Positions 8,716-17,340 are shown, counted from the stretch's first letter. The stretch is 64,000 bases of DNA from DASWLF01 sp963768765 (GCA_963768765.1 CAVYJK010000032.1:124001-188000), one strand, 5' to 3'. Translations and numbers: made by a program. Notes: generated from the letters alone by a model not told the origin.

Positions 8716-9027
8716 TCAATCTTCCAGTTTGCAGAAAAGTTCCCGGGTTATGGCAATGAGGTCCAGGAGGCGCGGGTTCCGCAGGCGGTAGAAAACCTGC
8801 TGCGCCACCCGCCGGGACTCCAGGATCTCCTTGTCCTTGAGCAGGTTGAGGTGCTGGGAGATGCTGGACTGGCTGACTCCCACCGCCTTTTCCAATTCCT
8901 GCACCGAGCGCTCGCCGTCACCCAACAGGTTGATGATCATCAGCCGGATGGGGTGAGCCAGGACCTTGAGGCACCGGGCCGCTTTCTCCAGTCGTTCCTG
9001 TATATATTGATGATTCATAATATTCAT
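8716..9027 (-). CDS. ArsR-family transcriptional regulator
   Basis: About 103 aa winged-helix repressor. ATG at 9027 or 9018 is preferred over one at 9072, because the good promoter (9038-9065) lies inside the longer reading. The helix-turn-helix is SVQELEKAVGVSQSSISQHL followed by the wing RRVAQQVFYRL. Two cysteines are present: one in helix 1 (ARCLKVLAHP) and one near the C-terminus (LFCKLED) at the place of the helix-5 cysteine of the persulfide sensors BigR/SqrR; the other BigR cysteine is not conserved. Sulfur-responsive control of the neighbouring operons is inferred. Confidence 0.85.
   Translation of the reverse strand: MNIMNHQYIQERLEKAARCLKVLAHPIRLMIINLLGDGERSVQELEKAVGVSQSSISQHLNLLKDKEILESRRVAQQVFYRLRNPRLLDLIAITRELFCKLED
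9013..9026. promoter_or_regulatory. Candidate ArsR operator, copy 1
   Basis: ATTCATAATATTCA, within an AT-rich imperfect palindrome (AATATTCATATATG..GATATT) at the arsR start. An exact copy lies in the HU promoter at 10229-10242. AT-rich inverted repeats over the promoter are usual for autoregulated ArsR proteins; binding itself is inferred. Confidence 0.4.
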
Positions 9028-9037
9028 ATATGCTGAT

Positions 9038-9065
9038 ATTCTAACCCTGGTCAAGAAAATGTCAA
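9038..9065 (-). promoter_or_regulatory. Promoter of arsR
   Basis: On the minus strand TTGACA (9065-9060) is separated by 16 nt from TAGAAT (9043-9038). Transcription would begin only a few bases before the ATG at 9027/9018, giving a nearly leaderless mRNA. Confidence 0.5.
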
Positions 9066-9176
9066 GGGTCAAGCAAATTTTTTTCCCCCAGTTCCCGCCC
9101 TCTGGATATAATAAAAAAAGTTGACCGCGACACTTAGCCTGCCTTGAAGTCGCGCTCTGACCGCCGGAGGTCGTCC

Positions 9177-9308
9177 ATGCCCAAGAAAGCCATCTGGCTC
9201 ATCATCCTTTTCACCCTGCTCTTTATCCTGGGAATCAACACCGGTGATTTGGAGTACCTGTTGAACCTGGGCAACACCATCTGTCTGTCCTGCATCGGGG
9301 TCGGATAA
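9177..9308 (+). CDS. CXXC-containing membrane mini-protein (CD1871A-like)
   Basis: 43 aa, too short for most gene finders. One hydrophobic span (AIWLIILFTLLFILGI) is followed by a CXXC close to the end (TICLSCIGVG). This matches the small CD1871A-type CXXC proteins that are found directly upstream of NapH-like 4Fe-4S membrane proteins. Its TAA overlaps the ATG of the next gene by one base (TAATG), supporting translation and coupling. Role in electron or sulfur transfer is inferred. Confidence 0.75.
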   Translation: MPKKAIWLIILFTLLFILGINTGDLEYLLNLGNTICLSCIGVG

Positions 9309-10213
9309 TGACCAGATTCCGGACCCTGGTCCAGACCCTGGTGGCCCTTGGGACCAATGCCTACCTACTTTTTCCCTTTGGCGGCGCCGTAATCTATCAA
9401 GGGCCTCTGAAGGCGGTGTGTCACCCGGGACTCAATTGCTACTCCTGTCCAGGGGCCCTCCTATCGTGCCCCGTGGGCGCGGTGCAGAATTTCATGGCCA
9501 GTCTCCGGTTCAGCATGCCGGGGACCTGGCCCCATTTGGGCACCCTGGTGGTGGGCTACCTGGGGTTCATCGGCACCCTGGTGGGGCGCTTGCCTTGCGG
9601 TTGGCTCTGTCCCTTCGGCTTTATCCAGGATCTCCTCCACAAGATTCCCACTCCGAAGTTTTCCCTGTACCGGCCCCTGCGGTACGTCAAATACGGGGTG
9701 CTGGTGGTCCTGGTGCTGGTCCTGCCCGTCTGGCTGGTGGACGCCTCCGGCCTGGGGCACCCCTGGTTCTGCAAGCTCCTCTGTCCGGCGGGGACCCTGG
9801 AAGGGGCCCTGCCCCTCATCTTCCTCAAGCCCAGCCTGTGGGCCACCCTGGGTTTCTTTTTCTGGAACAAGCTCACCATCCTGATAATCATCGTGGTCCT
9901 GGCCATCCTCATCAGCCGGCCTTTTTGCCGCATCCTCTGCCCCCTGGGGGCGTTTTACAGCCTGTTTACCCGCATGACCCTGGTGCAGTTGGAGTTCATC
10001 GAAGGCAACTGCGTGGAATGCGGCTCCTGCGTGCGCAAGTGCCCCACCGGCGTCAAGCCCTTTGAAGAATTCGACAGCCGGGAATGCATCATGTGTCTGA
10101 AGTGCCTGGACTCTTGTCAGTTTGGGGCCCTGTCCTTCGGGGTGCGCCGCCTAAACCACAGGGAGCCGAAGCGGACGACCTCGCCCCTCTATGCTAAGGA
10201 AAAAATATCTTGA
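9308..10213 (+). CDS. NapH-like 4Fe-4S membrane protein
   Basis: 301 aa polytopic protein with about five membrane spans. Three CxxxCP-type motifs (CGWLCPFG, CKLLCPAG, CRILCPLG) sit at membrane edges, as in NapH/YccM/RdxA, and two ferredoxin clusters end the protein (CVECGSCVRKCP and CIMCLKCLDSC). Such proteins move electrons across the membrane to thiol or iron-sulfur partners. Coupled with the CXXC mini-protein and divergent from arsR, it probably supports redox reactions of the sulfur locus. Confidence 0.85.
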   Translation: MTRFRTLVQTLVALGTNAYLLFPFGGAVIYQGPLKAVCHPGLNCYSCPGALLSCPVGAVQNFMASLRFSMPGTWPHLGTLVVGYLGFIGTLVGRLPCGWLCPFGFIQDLLHKIPTPKFSLYRPLRYVKYGVLVVLVLVLPVWLVDASGLGHPWFCKLLCPAGTLEGALPLIFLKPSLWATLGFFFWNKLTILIIIVVLAILISRPFCRILCPLGAFYSLFTRMTLVQLEFIEGNCVECGSCVRKCPTGVKPFEEFDSRECIMCLKCLDSCQFGALSFGVRRLNHREPKRTTSPLYAKEKIS

Positions 10214-10242
10214 CAGAGTTTTTATTTAATTCATAATATTCA
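10210..10242 (+). promoter_or_regulatory. Promoter of the HU gene with copy 2 of the shared motif
   Basis: TTGACA (10210-10215), 16-nt spacer, CATAAT (10232-10237). The exact 14-mer ATTCATAATATTCA (10229-10242) covers the -10 element, so a factor binding it would block transcription. Confidence 0.5.
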
Positions 10243-10278
10243 AGTAATTACACCGGTATAGCCTCAGGAGAATGGGTC

Positions 10279-10572
10279 ATGGCCCTCACCAAGGAAAAAT
10301 TGATCAGCCGCTTACAGACTCAGGTAGGTTTGAGCAAGCAGGAATCCCGCTCAGTGGTGGAACGAGTCCTGGACATCATGAAGGAGACTCTGGCCCAAAG
10401 CGAAGACTTGCTCATCAGCGGTTTTGGGAAGTTCTCGGTGAGGCAGAAGAACGCCCGCCGGGGCAGGAACCCGCAAACCAAGGAAAATCTCATCCTCCGG
10501 GCCCGCAAAGTAGTGGTGTTCAAAACCTCCGGAGTGCTGCGCAACCGCATCAATGGCGACAGTTCCTCCTAA
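10279..10572 (+). CDS. HU/IHF-family DNA-bending protein
   Basis: 97 aa. The IHF-alpha-like start (MALTKEKLISRLQTQVGLSK) and the DNA-binding arm region (ISGFGKFSVRQKNARRGRNP, with the conserved GxGxF and RxGRNPQT) are intact. IHF-alpha-type rather than HU by overall match, but partner subunits are not visible. It has its own promoter at 10210-10237. Confidence 0.9.
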   Translation: MALTKEKLISRLQTQVGLSKQESRSVVERVLDIMKETLAQSEDLLISGFGKFSVRQKNARRGRNPQTKENLILRARKVVVFKTSGVLRNRINGDSSS

Positions 10573-10686
10573 GCACTCGCCCCAACCGGCAACCCCTTAA
10601 GAAAGGCCCTGTGATCACCGTCCGTCCTCATCCTTGCTGGTAGGGAACTTCTTTCAGGGGAACCAGGTCATGGAAGGCGAAGCCGC

Positions 10687-11856
10687 ATGAGGACCCCATT
10701 TCAGGGCTTGTGTAGCTGGTGCTTGAGCCGTCGGACCTTCATCCGCGCCGGCGCCGGCGCCCTGGCCTTGCTGGCCCTACCCTTTCGCCCCGCCGGGGCC
10801 CGGGCCCAGGAAATCAGCCACGGATATCTGAGTCCCCGCCTCGCCGCCTTTTTCCGCAAGCTGCCCCAAGAGATGGTCCAGTGCCAGCTCTGCCCCCGGA
10901 ACTGCGAGGTCATGCCCGGCGAGCGGGGCGAATGCGGGGTCCGGGAGAACCGCCAGGGGGAGTATTACACCCTGGTCTACGGCAACCCCTGCGCGGTGCA
11001 CGTGGACCCCATCGAAAAGAAGCCGCTGTTTCATATCCTGCCCGGCAGCGCCTCTTTTTCCATCGCCACCGCGGGCTGCAACCTGCACTGCAAGTTCTGC
11101 CAGAACTGGGAGATTTCCCAGGCCCGGCCGGAAAAGACTTATAACCTGGAGCTGCCGCCGGAAAAGGTCATCAATGAGGCCCGGAAGACCCAGAGCCTCT
11201 CCATTGCTTACACCTACGTGGAGCCCATAATCTTCTATGAGTACATGATCGACGTGGCCCGCCTGGCCAAGGCCGCCGGCATCCTCAACGTTTGCCATTC
11301 CGCCGGCTACATCAACCCGGAGCCCCTGAAAAAATTGACGGAGGTCCTGGACGCGGCCTGCATCGATCTCAAGTCCTTTGAGCCCAAGTTCTACCGGGAC
11401 CTGGTGGGGGCGGAGCTGGCCCCGGTGCTGGAGACCCTGAAAACCCTGCGCCGCCAGGGGGTGCATCTGGAGATCGTCAACCTGGTGATCCCCCAGTTCA
11501 ACGACCGGCCGGAGGCCATCACCGGGATGTGCGCCTGGATCCGGGACGAGTTGGGGCCGCTGACGCCCGTGCACTTCTCCCGGTTCTATCCCCTGTACAA
11601 GATGCTGAACCATTACCCCACCCCGGTGAGCACCCTGGAGCAGGCCCGGGAACTGGCCCTGAAAGCCGGCTTGAAGTACGTCTACCTGGGCAACATCCCG
11701 GGCCACGAGGCGGAGAACACCTTCTGCCACCAGTGCGGCAAAATGCTCATCGCGCGCACCGGCTACCGCATCGGCGAGACCCACCTGAAGGACGGGGCCT
11801 GCGCCTTTTGCGGCACCAAAATTCCGGGCATCTGGAAGAAGCCGCAAGTTACTTGA
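10687..11856 (+). CDS. amrS: AmmeMemoRadiSam-type radical SAM enzyme with Tat-like signal
   Basis: 389 aa. Radical SAM motif CNLHCKFC (Cys131, 135, 138), an upstream CxxCxxxC (CQLCPRNC, 66-73) typical of AmrS/PflA-like proteins, and C-terminal zinc-ribbon-like pairs (FCHQCGK, CAFCGTK). Family proteins activate or modify an AmmeMemoRadiSam partner, whose identity is unsettled; no AmmA/Memo genes are near. Odd feature: residues 15-34 (SRRTFIRAGAGALALLAL) look like a twin-arginine signal, which would export a radical SAM enzyme. The start is chosen from the ATG after GAAGG at 10677. Confidence 0.8.
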   Translation: MRTPFQGLCSWCLSRRTFIRAGAGALALLALPFRPAGARAQEISHGYLSPRLAAFFRKLPQEMVQCQLCPRNCEVMPGERGECGVRENRQGEYYTLVYGNPCAVHVDPIEKKPLFHILPGSASFSIATAGCNLHCKFCQNWEISQARPEKTYNLELPPEKVINEARKTQSLSIAYTYVEPIIFYEYMIDVARLAKAAGILNVCHSAGYINPEPLKKLTEVLDAACIDLKSFEPKFYRDLVGAELAPVLETLKTLRRQGVHLEIVNLVIPQFNDRPEAITGMCAWIRDELGPLTPVHFSRFYPLYKMLNHYPTPVSTLEQARELALKAGLKYVYLGNIPGHEAENTFCHQCGKMLIARTGYRIGETHLKDGACAFCGTKIPGIWKKPQVT

Positions 11857-11932
11857 GATGATTTTTTGGGGGGAGGGCCAGGGACTTTTTCGTAAGTGGT
11901 CCCTGCCCTCCCCCATACCCCTGGAGCCTCAC
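11857..11932. repeat. G/C palindrome spacer
   Basis: GGGGGGAGGGCCAGGGAC..GTCCCTGCCCTCCCCC makes one long hairpin between amrS and ychF, preceded by TTTTTT. It is the first block of the composite spacer seen at 27.5 and 55.1 kb and could also act as a terminator. Confidence 0.5.
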
Positions 11933-11934
11933 CC

Positions 11935-13026
11935 ATGGGCTGGCGCTGCGGTATCATCGGCCTTCCCAACGCCGGGAAGACCACCATCTTCAACGCCCTG
12001 ACCGCCGGGCAGGCCGAGGTGGCCAGCTATCCCTTCAGCACCATCTCCCCCAACACCGGGGTGGTGCCCATCCCCGACCCCCGGCTGGCGCGCCTGGGAG
12101 AGCTGCTCAAACCCCAGCGCCTCACTCCCGCCACCATCGAATTCGTGGACGTGGCCGGGCTCATCGCCGGGGCCTCCCGGGGGGAGGGGCTGGGAAACCA
12201 GTTCCTGGCTGCGATCCGGGAGGTGGACCTCCTGGTCCACGTGGTGCGGTGCTTCGGTGACACTTCTTGCCCCCACCCCTTATCGGAGCTGGACCCGGTG
12301 CGGGACGTGGAAGTGGTGGAAACCGAACTCATCCTGGCGGACCTGGAGATCCTGGAGCGCCAGCGGGTGAAAACGGAGAAGCGGGCCAAAGCCGGAGACC
12401 AGGCGGCCACCCCCTCCCTGGCCGCCCTGCTCCGGGCGGAGTCCGGCCTCAACCGGGGAAAATGGGTCCGGGACCTGGGCTTGGGCCCCGGGGACCTGGA
12501 GCATCTTAAGGCCACCCCCTTGCTGACCTCGAAACCTTGCCTGTTCGTGGCTAATTTAAGCGAAGAGGAGCTCAACGGCGGCCCTAACTACCAGTCCCTC
12601 CTGCAGTTCGCCGCCGGCCGGGGAGCGCCGGTGGTGCCCATCCTGGGGGACCTGGAAGCCGAACTCCAGGAGTTCAGCCCCGAGGACCGGGGGGAATTCC
12701 TGGCCGGCCTGGGCTTAAAAGAGGCCGGCATCACCCGGTTGATCCGGGAATCCTCCCGACTGCTAAGCCTGGTCACCTTCTACACCATTGTGGGCCCCGA
12801 GGTGCGAGCCTGGACTGTGCCCGCGGGCACGCCGGCGCCCAAGGCCGCGGGCCAGGTCCACTCGGACATGGAAAAGGGTTTCATCCGGGCCGAAGTGATG
12901 AGCTTCGACGATCTGGCCCGATTGGGCACCCCCGCCAGGGTCAAAGAGACCGGCCGCCTCCACGTGGAAGGGAGAGATTACCTGGTCAAAGACGGCGAGA
13001 TCCTGCTGTTCCGCTTCCAGCGATGA
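11935..13026 (+). CDS. ychF: YchF/Obg-family GTPase/ATPase
   Basis: About 363 aa, read from ATG 11935 (MGWRCGIIGLPNAGKTT); a GTG 39 nt upstream would add residues lying in the palindrome. The P-loop GLPNAGKTTIFNAL, the G3 DVAGLI and the G4-like VANLSEEE (NxxE instead of NKxD, the feature that gives YchF/OLA1 its ATP preference) are visible, followed by a helical insert and a C-terminal TGS domain. YchF associates with ribosomes and stress responses. Confidence 0.92.
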   Translation: MGWRCGIIGLPNAGKTTIFNALTAGQAEVASYPFSTISPNTGVVPIPDPRLARLGELLKPQRLTPATIEFVDVAGLIAGASRGEGLGNQFLAAIREVDLLVHVVRCFGDTSCPHPLSELDPVRDVEVVETELILADLEILERQRVKTEKRAKAGDQAATPSLAALLRAESGLNRGKWVRDLGLGPGDLEHLKATPLLTSKPCLFVANLSEEELNGGPNYQSLLQFAAGRGAPVVPILGDLEAELQEFSPEDRGEFLAGLGLKEAGITRLIRESSRLLSLVTFYTIVGPEVRAWTVPAGTPAPKAAGQVHSDMEKGFIRAEVMSFDDLARLGTPARVKETGRLHVEGRDYLVKDGEILLFRFQR

Positions 13027-13108
13027 GACCAGGGTCATCGCCGCCAGGCGCGTTTGCTTTTTTCGAAATAATGTGATAAAAAATCATAGGGAAGGGAGGT
13101 GGAAAAGG

Positions 13109-13597
13109 ATGTTCGAGATTGGCCAGTTGGCCGTTTACCCCGCCCATGGGGTTGGGGTGATCGAGGCTGTCCAGGAACGGAAAGGCTCGGGATCTTCGCA
13201 ACAATTCTACATCATGCGCCTTCTGGACAGCAATATGATCATCATGATTCCCACCGGCAATGCCCGCAACATCGGGCTTCGAGATATCATCGACGCCCCG
13301 GCGGTGTCCGAAGTTTACAAGATCCTGCAGTATCGGCCCATTCGCCTCAACAACCAGACCTGGAATCGCCGCTACCGTGACTACATGGACAAGATTAAAA
13401 CCGGCTCCCCCTTCAGGGTGGCGGAAGTTCTCCGGGACCTGACGCTTCTCAAGTCCGAAAAGGACCTCTCCTTCGGGGAGCGCAAGATGCTGGACACGGC
13501 CAAGAATCTATTAATCAAAGAACTTTCCCTGGTAAACAACGAAAAAGAGGACGAAATCGAGGCACAACTTCAGGAGTTGCTGGGAAACGACTCCTGA
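13109..13597 (+). CDS. carD: CarD-family transcriptional regulator
   Basis: 162 aa from ATG 13109, which has GGGAGGT 9 nt upstream and gives the usual start MFEIGQLAVYPAHGVGVIE. The N-terminal RNA-polymerase interaction domain (Tudor-like) and the helical DNA-binding C-terminal half (NRRYRDYMDKIKTGS, LSFGERKMLDTAKNLL) are complete. CarD proteins stabilise RNAP open complexes at housekeeping promoters. The PIN-TRAM gene that follows is a frequent neighbour in related genomes. Confidence 0.93.
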   Translation: MFEIGQLAVYPAHGVGVIEAVQERKGSGSSQQFYIMRLLDSNMIIMIPTGNARNIGLRDIIDAPAVSEVYKILQYRPIRLNNQTWNRRYRDYMDKIKTGSPFRVAEVLRDLTLLKSEKDLSFGERKMLDTAKNLLIKELSLVNNEKEDEIEAQLQELLGNDS

Positions 13598-13786
13598 ATC
13601 TGTTCTCCCCTTTTCTGCGTTTAAACTAATTGAATTACGGCTCCTGTTCCTCTACTTTAGATATTGGCAAACGGAGGGCGTAATTTTGGCCCTGCCGCCG
13701 ACGTCAGCGGAGAAGATCCCGCCTGGCGACACCGGATACCGTTCGTCCCGCCTTTAATTCTTCCTGCGAAAGGAGGTGAGATCTTA

Positions 13787-14810
13787 GTGCTACAGAAGGT
13801 GGTCATTGGGGCCATCATGGGGACAATTTGCGCCGTCAGCGGCTACCTCATCGCTTCCCAGATTCCACAGTTCGACCACTTGTGGTGGTCCGGCTATGTC
13901 GGGGCCGCAGCCGGGTTGGCGGCGGCCATCCTGACCCTGGGCCTGGAGCAGGTCATCAAACGCATTCCGCTCAAGACCATTGTGGGCAGCACCCTGGGCC
14001 TCTTTGTGGGCCTGGGGATCGGCAAACTGGCCAGCTACCCCTTCGACAAGTACCTGGAACTCCCCAACCTGCAAATTCCTTTATATATCTTTTTTTCTGC
14101 AATCTTCGGTTATATCGGCCTGGTGTTGGGGGGCAAAAAGATGTCGGAGGTCAGCACCCCTTATTTCCTGGACCCCACCAGCAAGCCGTCCCGCCTGATC
14201 TCTAAAAATCCTGGACACCAGCGTCATCATCGACGGCCGCATTGCCGACATCGCGGAAACGGGATTCATCGAGGGCACCCTGGTGGTGCCCAAGTTTATC
14301 CTGGAAGAGCTGCAATATGTCGCCGATTCGCCCGACGACCTGCGGCGCAGCCGGGGCCGCCGGGGCTTGGATATCCTCAAGCGGCTCCAGCAACACAACC
14401 CCCTGCGGGTGGAGTTTCTGGATGATGACATCCCCACCGCGGCGGGGGTGGATTCCAAACTGGTGGCCCTGGCGCTCAAGCTCCGGGCCAAGGTCCTGAC
14501 CAACGACTTCAACCTCCACAAGGTGGCGGAGCTGCAGGGCATCGAGGTCCTCAACATCAACCAGCTGGCCAACGCCATGAAGCCCGCGGTCCTGCCGGGG
14601 GAGAGCCTGCACGTGCAGATCTTGCGGGAGGGGAAATCCCAGGGCCAGGGCGTGGCTTATCTCGACGACGGCACCATGGTGGTCATCGAAAATGCCCGGC
14701 GCTTCATCGGCCGGGAAGTGGAGGTCGCGGTCACCAGCGTCCTGCAGACTACCGCCGGGCGCATGATCTTCAGTGAAATCAAAAACGGCGGCGCCCTGCG
14801 CAAGGTGTGA
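13787..14810 (+). CDS. PIN-TRAM membrane protein (YacL-like), frameshifted
   Basis: Start GTG 13787 behind AGGAGGTGAG. About four membrane spans (13790-14140) lead into a PIN nuclease-like domain (ILDTSVIIDGRIADI, later KVLTNDFNLHKVAEL) and a C-terminal TRAM domain (GESLHVQILREGKSQGQGVA), the architecture of YacL. The frame breaks at the A5 run 14204-14208: with four A the membrane and PIN halves join as ..ISKILDTS.. and the protein is ~341 aa. Both halves are conserved, so an assembly indel is more likely than a pseudogene. Confidence 0.88.
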
Positions 14811-14985
14811 TGACCGTTTGAGGGGAGGGCCGGGGGACGCGTGTCCCCCGCCCTCCCCTCAAGCTCCCCTCCCACCCCCCTACATGGGGTTTGGGGGAGA
14901 GGGTTTGGGAGAGGGGGCAGGGGCCGCCTGCCCCTGGCCCTCTCTCCCAAAATCTTTCTGACAACAACCTCAAATCGCGTGCGGA
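14811..14985. repeat. Composite palindromic spacer
   Basis: Consecutive G/C inverted repeats: GGGGAGGGCCGGGGGAC..GTCCCCCGCCCTCCCC and GAGAGGGGGCAGGGGCC..CCCTGGCCCTCTC. Same design as the spacers at 27.5 and 55.1 kb. No gene. Confidence 0.55.
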
Positions 14986-14988
14986 TTT

Positions 14989-15960
14989 TTGCAATCAGAT
15001 ACCGGCGAGTCTGAAACCCTGGCCCTCACCGTGGCGGCCCCGGATGCCGGCGCCCGCCTGGACCAGCTTTTGGCCCGGCGCCTGGGCTGGTCCCGGGCCC
15101 GGCTGCAAAAGCTGTTGAAGTCCGGGCGGGTTTCGGTCAACGGCCACCTGCGGCCCGGGTCTTACCGGGTGCGGGCCGGCGACGCCGTCCTGATGTCGGT
15201 GCCGGCGCCTGCGCCCAGCGTTCTCACGCCGGAAGCCCTGCCCCTCACCATCGTCTTTGAGGACCGGGACCTCCTGGTGGTCAACAAGCCCCCGGGCCTG
15301 GTGGTGCACCCGGCCCCCGGGCACCGTGGCGGGACGCTCTTGAACGCCCTGCTGGCCCACTGCCCGGAGCTCACCGAAATCGGCGAAGTGAGCCGCCCCG
15401 GCCTGGTGCACCGTCTGGACAAGGACACCAGCGGGGTCCTGGTGGTGGCCAAGACGGCCCTGGCGCATGCCTCCCTGGTGCGCCAGTTCCAGGCCCATGA
15501 AATCACCAAAAGATACCTGGCCCTGGTCTGGGGGCGCCTGCCGGCGCCGCAGGGGCAAATCGACAAGGAGATCGGGCGGCACCCCAAAGAGCGCCAGAAG
15601 ATGACGGTGCACCCCCGCCGGGGAAAGCACGCCCTCACCTTCTGGCGGGTGCGCCGGGAATTCCCCGGCCCCCTGACCCTAATGGAACTCACCCCCCAGA
15701 CGGGGCGCACCCACCAGCTTAGGGTGCACCTGGCCTCGGAGGGCCACCCGGTCCTGGGGGACGCCACCTACGGCGGCGGGGTGAGCCGCCTGGCCGGGGC
15801 CCCCAAACTTAAGGGGCTGCGGCCCCTGGTGCGCCGCCAACTGCTGCACGCCTGGCAACTGGGGCTCACGCATCCCCGCACCGGGGAGACCCTAAGCTGG
15901 GAGGCGCCGCTGCCGGAGGATTTTCAGGCGGTTTTGGATTATTTAGAAAGAATGCCTTAA
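14989..15960 (+). CDS. rluD: Pseudouridine synthase, RluD family
   Basis: 323 aa. N-terminal S4 RNA-binding domain (about 20-80: ARLDQLLARRLGWSRARLQK) followed by the RluA/RluD catalytic domain with the catalytic aspartate in HRLDKDTSGVLVVAK and the later PQTGRTHQLRVHL. It modifies uridines in 23S rRNA, probably at the RluD positions of helix 69, although the exact site cannot be read. The start shown is a TTG (14989); the true start could be a little downstream. Confidence 0.9.
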   Translation: MQSDTGESETLALTVAAPDAGARLDQLLARRLGWSRARLQKLLKSGRVSVNGHLRPGSYRVRAGDAVLMSVPAPAPSVLTPEALPLTIVFEDRDLLVVNKPPGLVVHPAPGHRGGTLLNALLAHCPELTEIGEVSRPGLVHRLDKDTSGVLVVAKTALAHASLVRQFQAHEITKRYLALVWGRLPAPQGQIDKEIGRHPKERQKMTVHPRRGKHALTFWRVRREFPGPLTLMELTPQTGRTHQLRVHLASEGHPVLGDATYGGGVSRLAGAPKLKGLRPLVRRQLLHAWQLGLTHPRTGETLSWEAPLPEDFQAVLDYLERMP

Positions 15961-16021
15961 TACAGGCGCAATTACCATGTTAGCAATACCAGAAACCGAA
16001 TTATCCGTCGGAGGCAGTGAA

Positions 16022-16519
16022 GTGAAGAAAATTGTTGCTGCTGGGACAATTATTGCAATCTTGGTACTGGGTTACGGCTTAGTGGGTTCAGCGGAATTGC
16101 CCGCCACCGCGCCAATGCCAGAGAAATTTAAGGAACTAAAGGTTATAAAGCCCAACTCCTCTGTCCCCAAAGATGTTGCCGATTTTTCGGGAGAATGGGA
16201 AGGGGTATGGAAGTACGTAGGATCAACGGGAGATTCAATTTTTAAGGGCCTACCCTTTGGGCAGGAGACCCGCCGGGCAAAACTCATTGTCTATGAAGTG
16301 TCCTCTGACAAAATAAAGGTTCTTTATGGGTGGGGCAATAGCCCTTATACTGGCGGCAAGGGGGGCTGGCGATTATTTGATTCCGAGATTAGGGATGAAA
16401 ATGGGAAAAAGTGCTTTTCATTCATTGGGGCCGCGAGAGTGGAATTCTATCTGGAGAATGGAATTCTTAAAGGCTCCTCTGATAAAAATTTTGAGGCTGA
16501 AATGAAGCGAATCAATTAA
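16022..16519 (+). CDS. Secreted hypothetical protein
   Basis: About 165 aa from GTG 16022 (ribosome site GGAGGCAGTGA); an ATG at 15977 is in frame but lacks one. A signal peptide is clear (KKIVAAGTIIAILVLGYGLVGSA). The mature part has FSGEWEGVWKYV and a beta-rich pattern reminiscent of lipocalin-like domains, but no family was recognised. The DNA is clearly more AT-rich than the neighbours, suggesting acquisition. Confidence 0.65.
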   Translation: MKKIVAAGTIIAILVLGYGLVGSAELPATAPMPEKFKELKVIKPNSSVPKDVADFSGEWEGVWKYVGSTGDSIFKGLPFGQETRRAKLIVYEVSSDKIKVLYGWGNSPYTGGKGGWRLFDSEIRDENGKKCFSFIGAARVEFYLENGILKGSSDKNFEAEMKRIN

Positions 16520-16544
16520 TATTCGTAGTAAATGTATGGTGGGC

Positions 16545-16690
16545 ACCGCTCACCATAAAACACCGACAGAATGAGGTGGGCCATGGCCCACCCTACACAA
16601 CTACACAACTTAAGGGGTTGGGGGAGGGTTTCAGGGAGGATTGTAAGTGGGCCGTCGGCCCCTAGCCCCCTCCCTGAGAAGGCATTTCCT
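16545..16690. repeat. Palindromic spacer
   Basis: Contains GGTGGGC..(ACCGCTCACC), GGTGGGCCATGGCCCACC and a block TTGGGGGAGGGTTTCAGGGAGG..GGGCCGTCGGCCCCTAGCCCCCTCCCTGA that recurs at 27640-27700. No gene. Confidence 0.5.
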
Positions 16691-16702
16691 GAGAGGTTTA
16701 CC

Positions 16703-17340
16703 TTGCTCAAAGTCGCCATCACCGGGGGGGCGGGCTCGGGGAAGAGCACCGTGGCCCGCATGTTTAGGGAACTGGGGGCCCGGTGCTGGACGCCGACGAG
16801 GCGGCCCGGCAGGTGGTGGCGGCCGGGGCAACCCCGCCTGGCAGGAGTTGCGCCGGTTGTACGGCCCGGAATATTTCCGGGAGGACGGCGAACTCGACCG
16901 CGCCAAAGTAGCCCGGCGAGTCTTTGCCGACCCGGCCGAGCGCCGCCTGCTCAACGCCATCATCCACCCCCAGGTGGCCCGGGAAATCAAGAGCCGCCTG
17001 CCAGGACTTGGAGGCTCAAGGCGCACCCCTGGCCCTGGTGGAGGTGCCGCTCTTATTCGAGGCGGGCCTCACGGGGGCCTACGATAAGATAATCGTGGTT
17101 GACGTGGACGAAGCGGACCAACTTAAGCGTCTTCGGGACCGGGACGGCCGGGAGGCGGAGGAGATCGCGGGGATTATTGAGGCCCAGCTGCCCCTGAAGG
17201 ATAAAGTTTCCAGGGCCGATTATGTGGTGGACAACCGGGGAGACTTGAGCACTACCGTGATTCAGGTTAAAATGATCTGGAAAAAACTGCAAAAAATCAT
17301 CTTGACAGCGGCAGCCAAAAAGGTTAGCGTCCCTAACTAA
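16703..17340 (+). CDS. coaE: Dephospho-CoA kinase, broken by three frameshifts
   Basis: Last step of CoA synthesis. Pieces in three frames together make a complete CoaE: P-loop VAITGGAGSGKSTVARMF from TTG 16703, then VLDADEAARQVVAAG, then NPAWQELRRLYGPEYF..IIHPQVAREIKSRL, then QGAPLALVEVPLLFEAGL to the TAA at 17340. Breaks lie at about 16774-16783 (one base missing in G5C3), 16825-16828 (one G missing) and 17001-17002 (one C extra). As sequenced it cannot work; because coaE is normally essential, sequence error is the likelier reading, but a decayed copy is possible. Confidence 0.85.
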
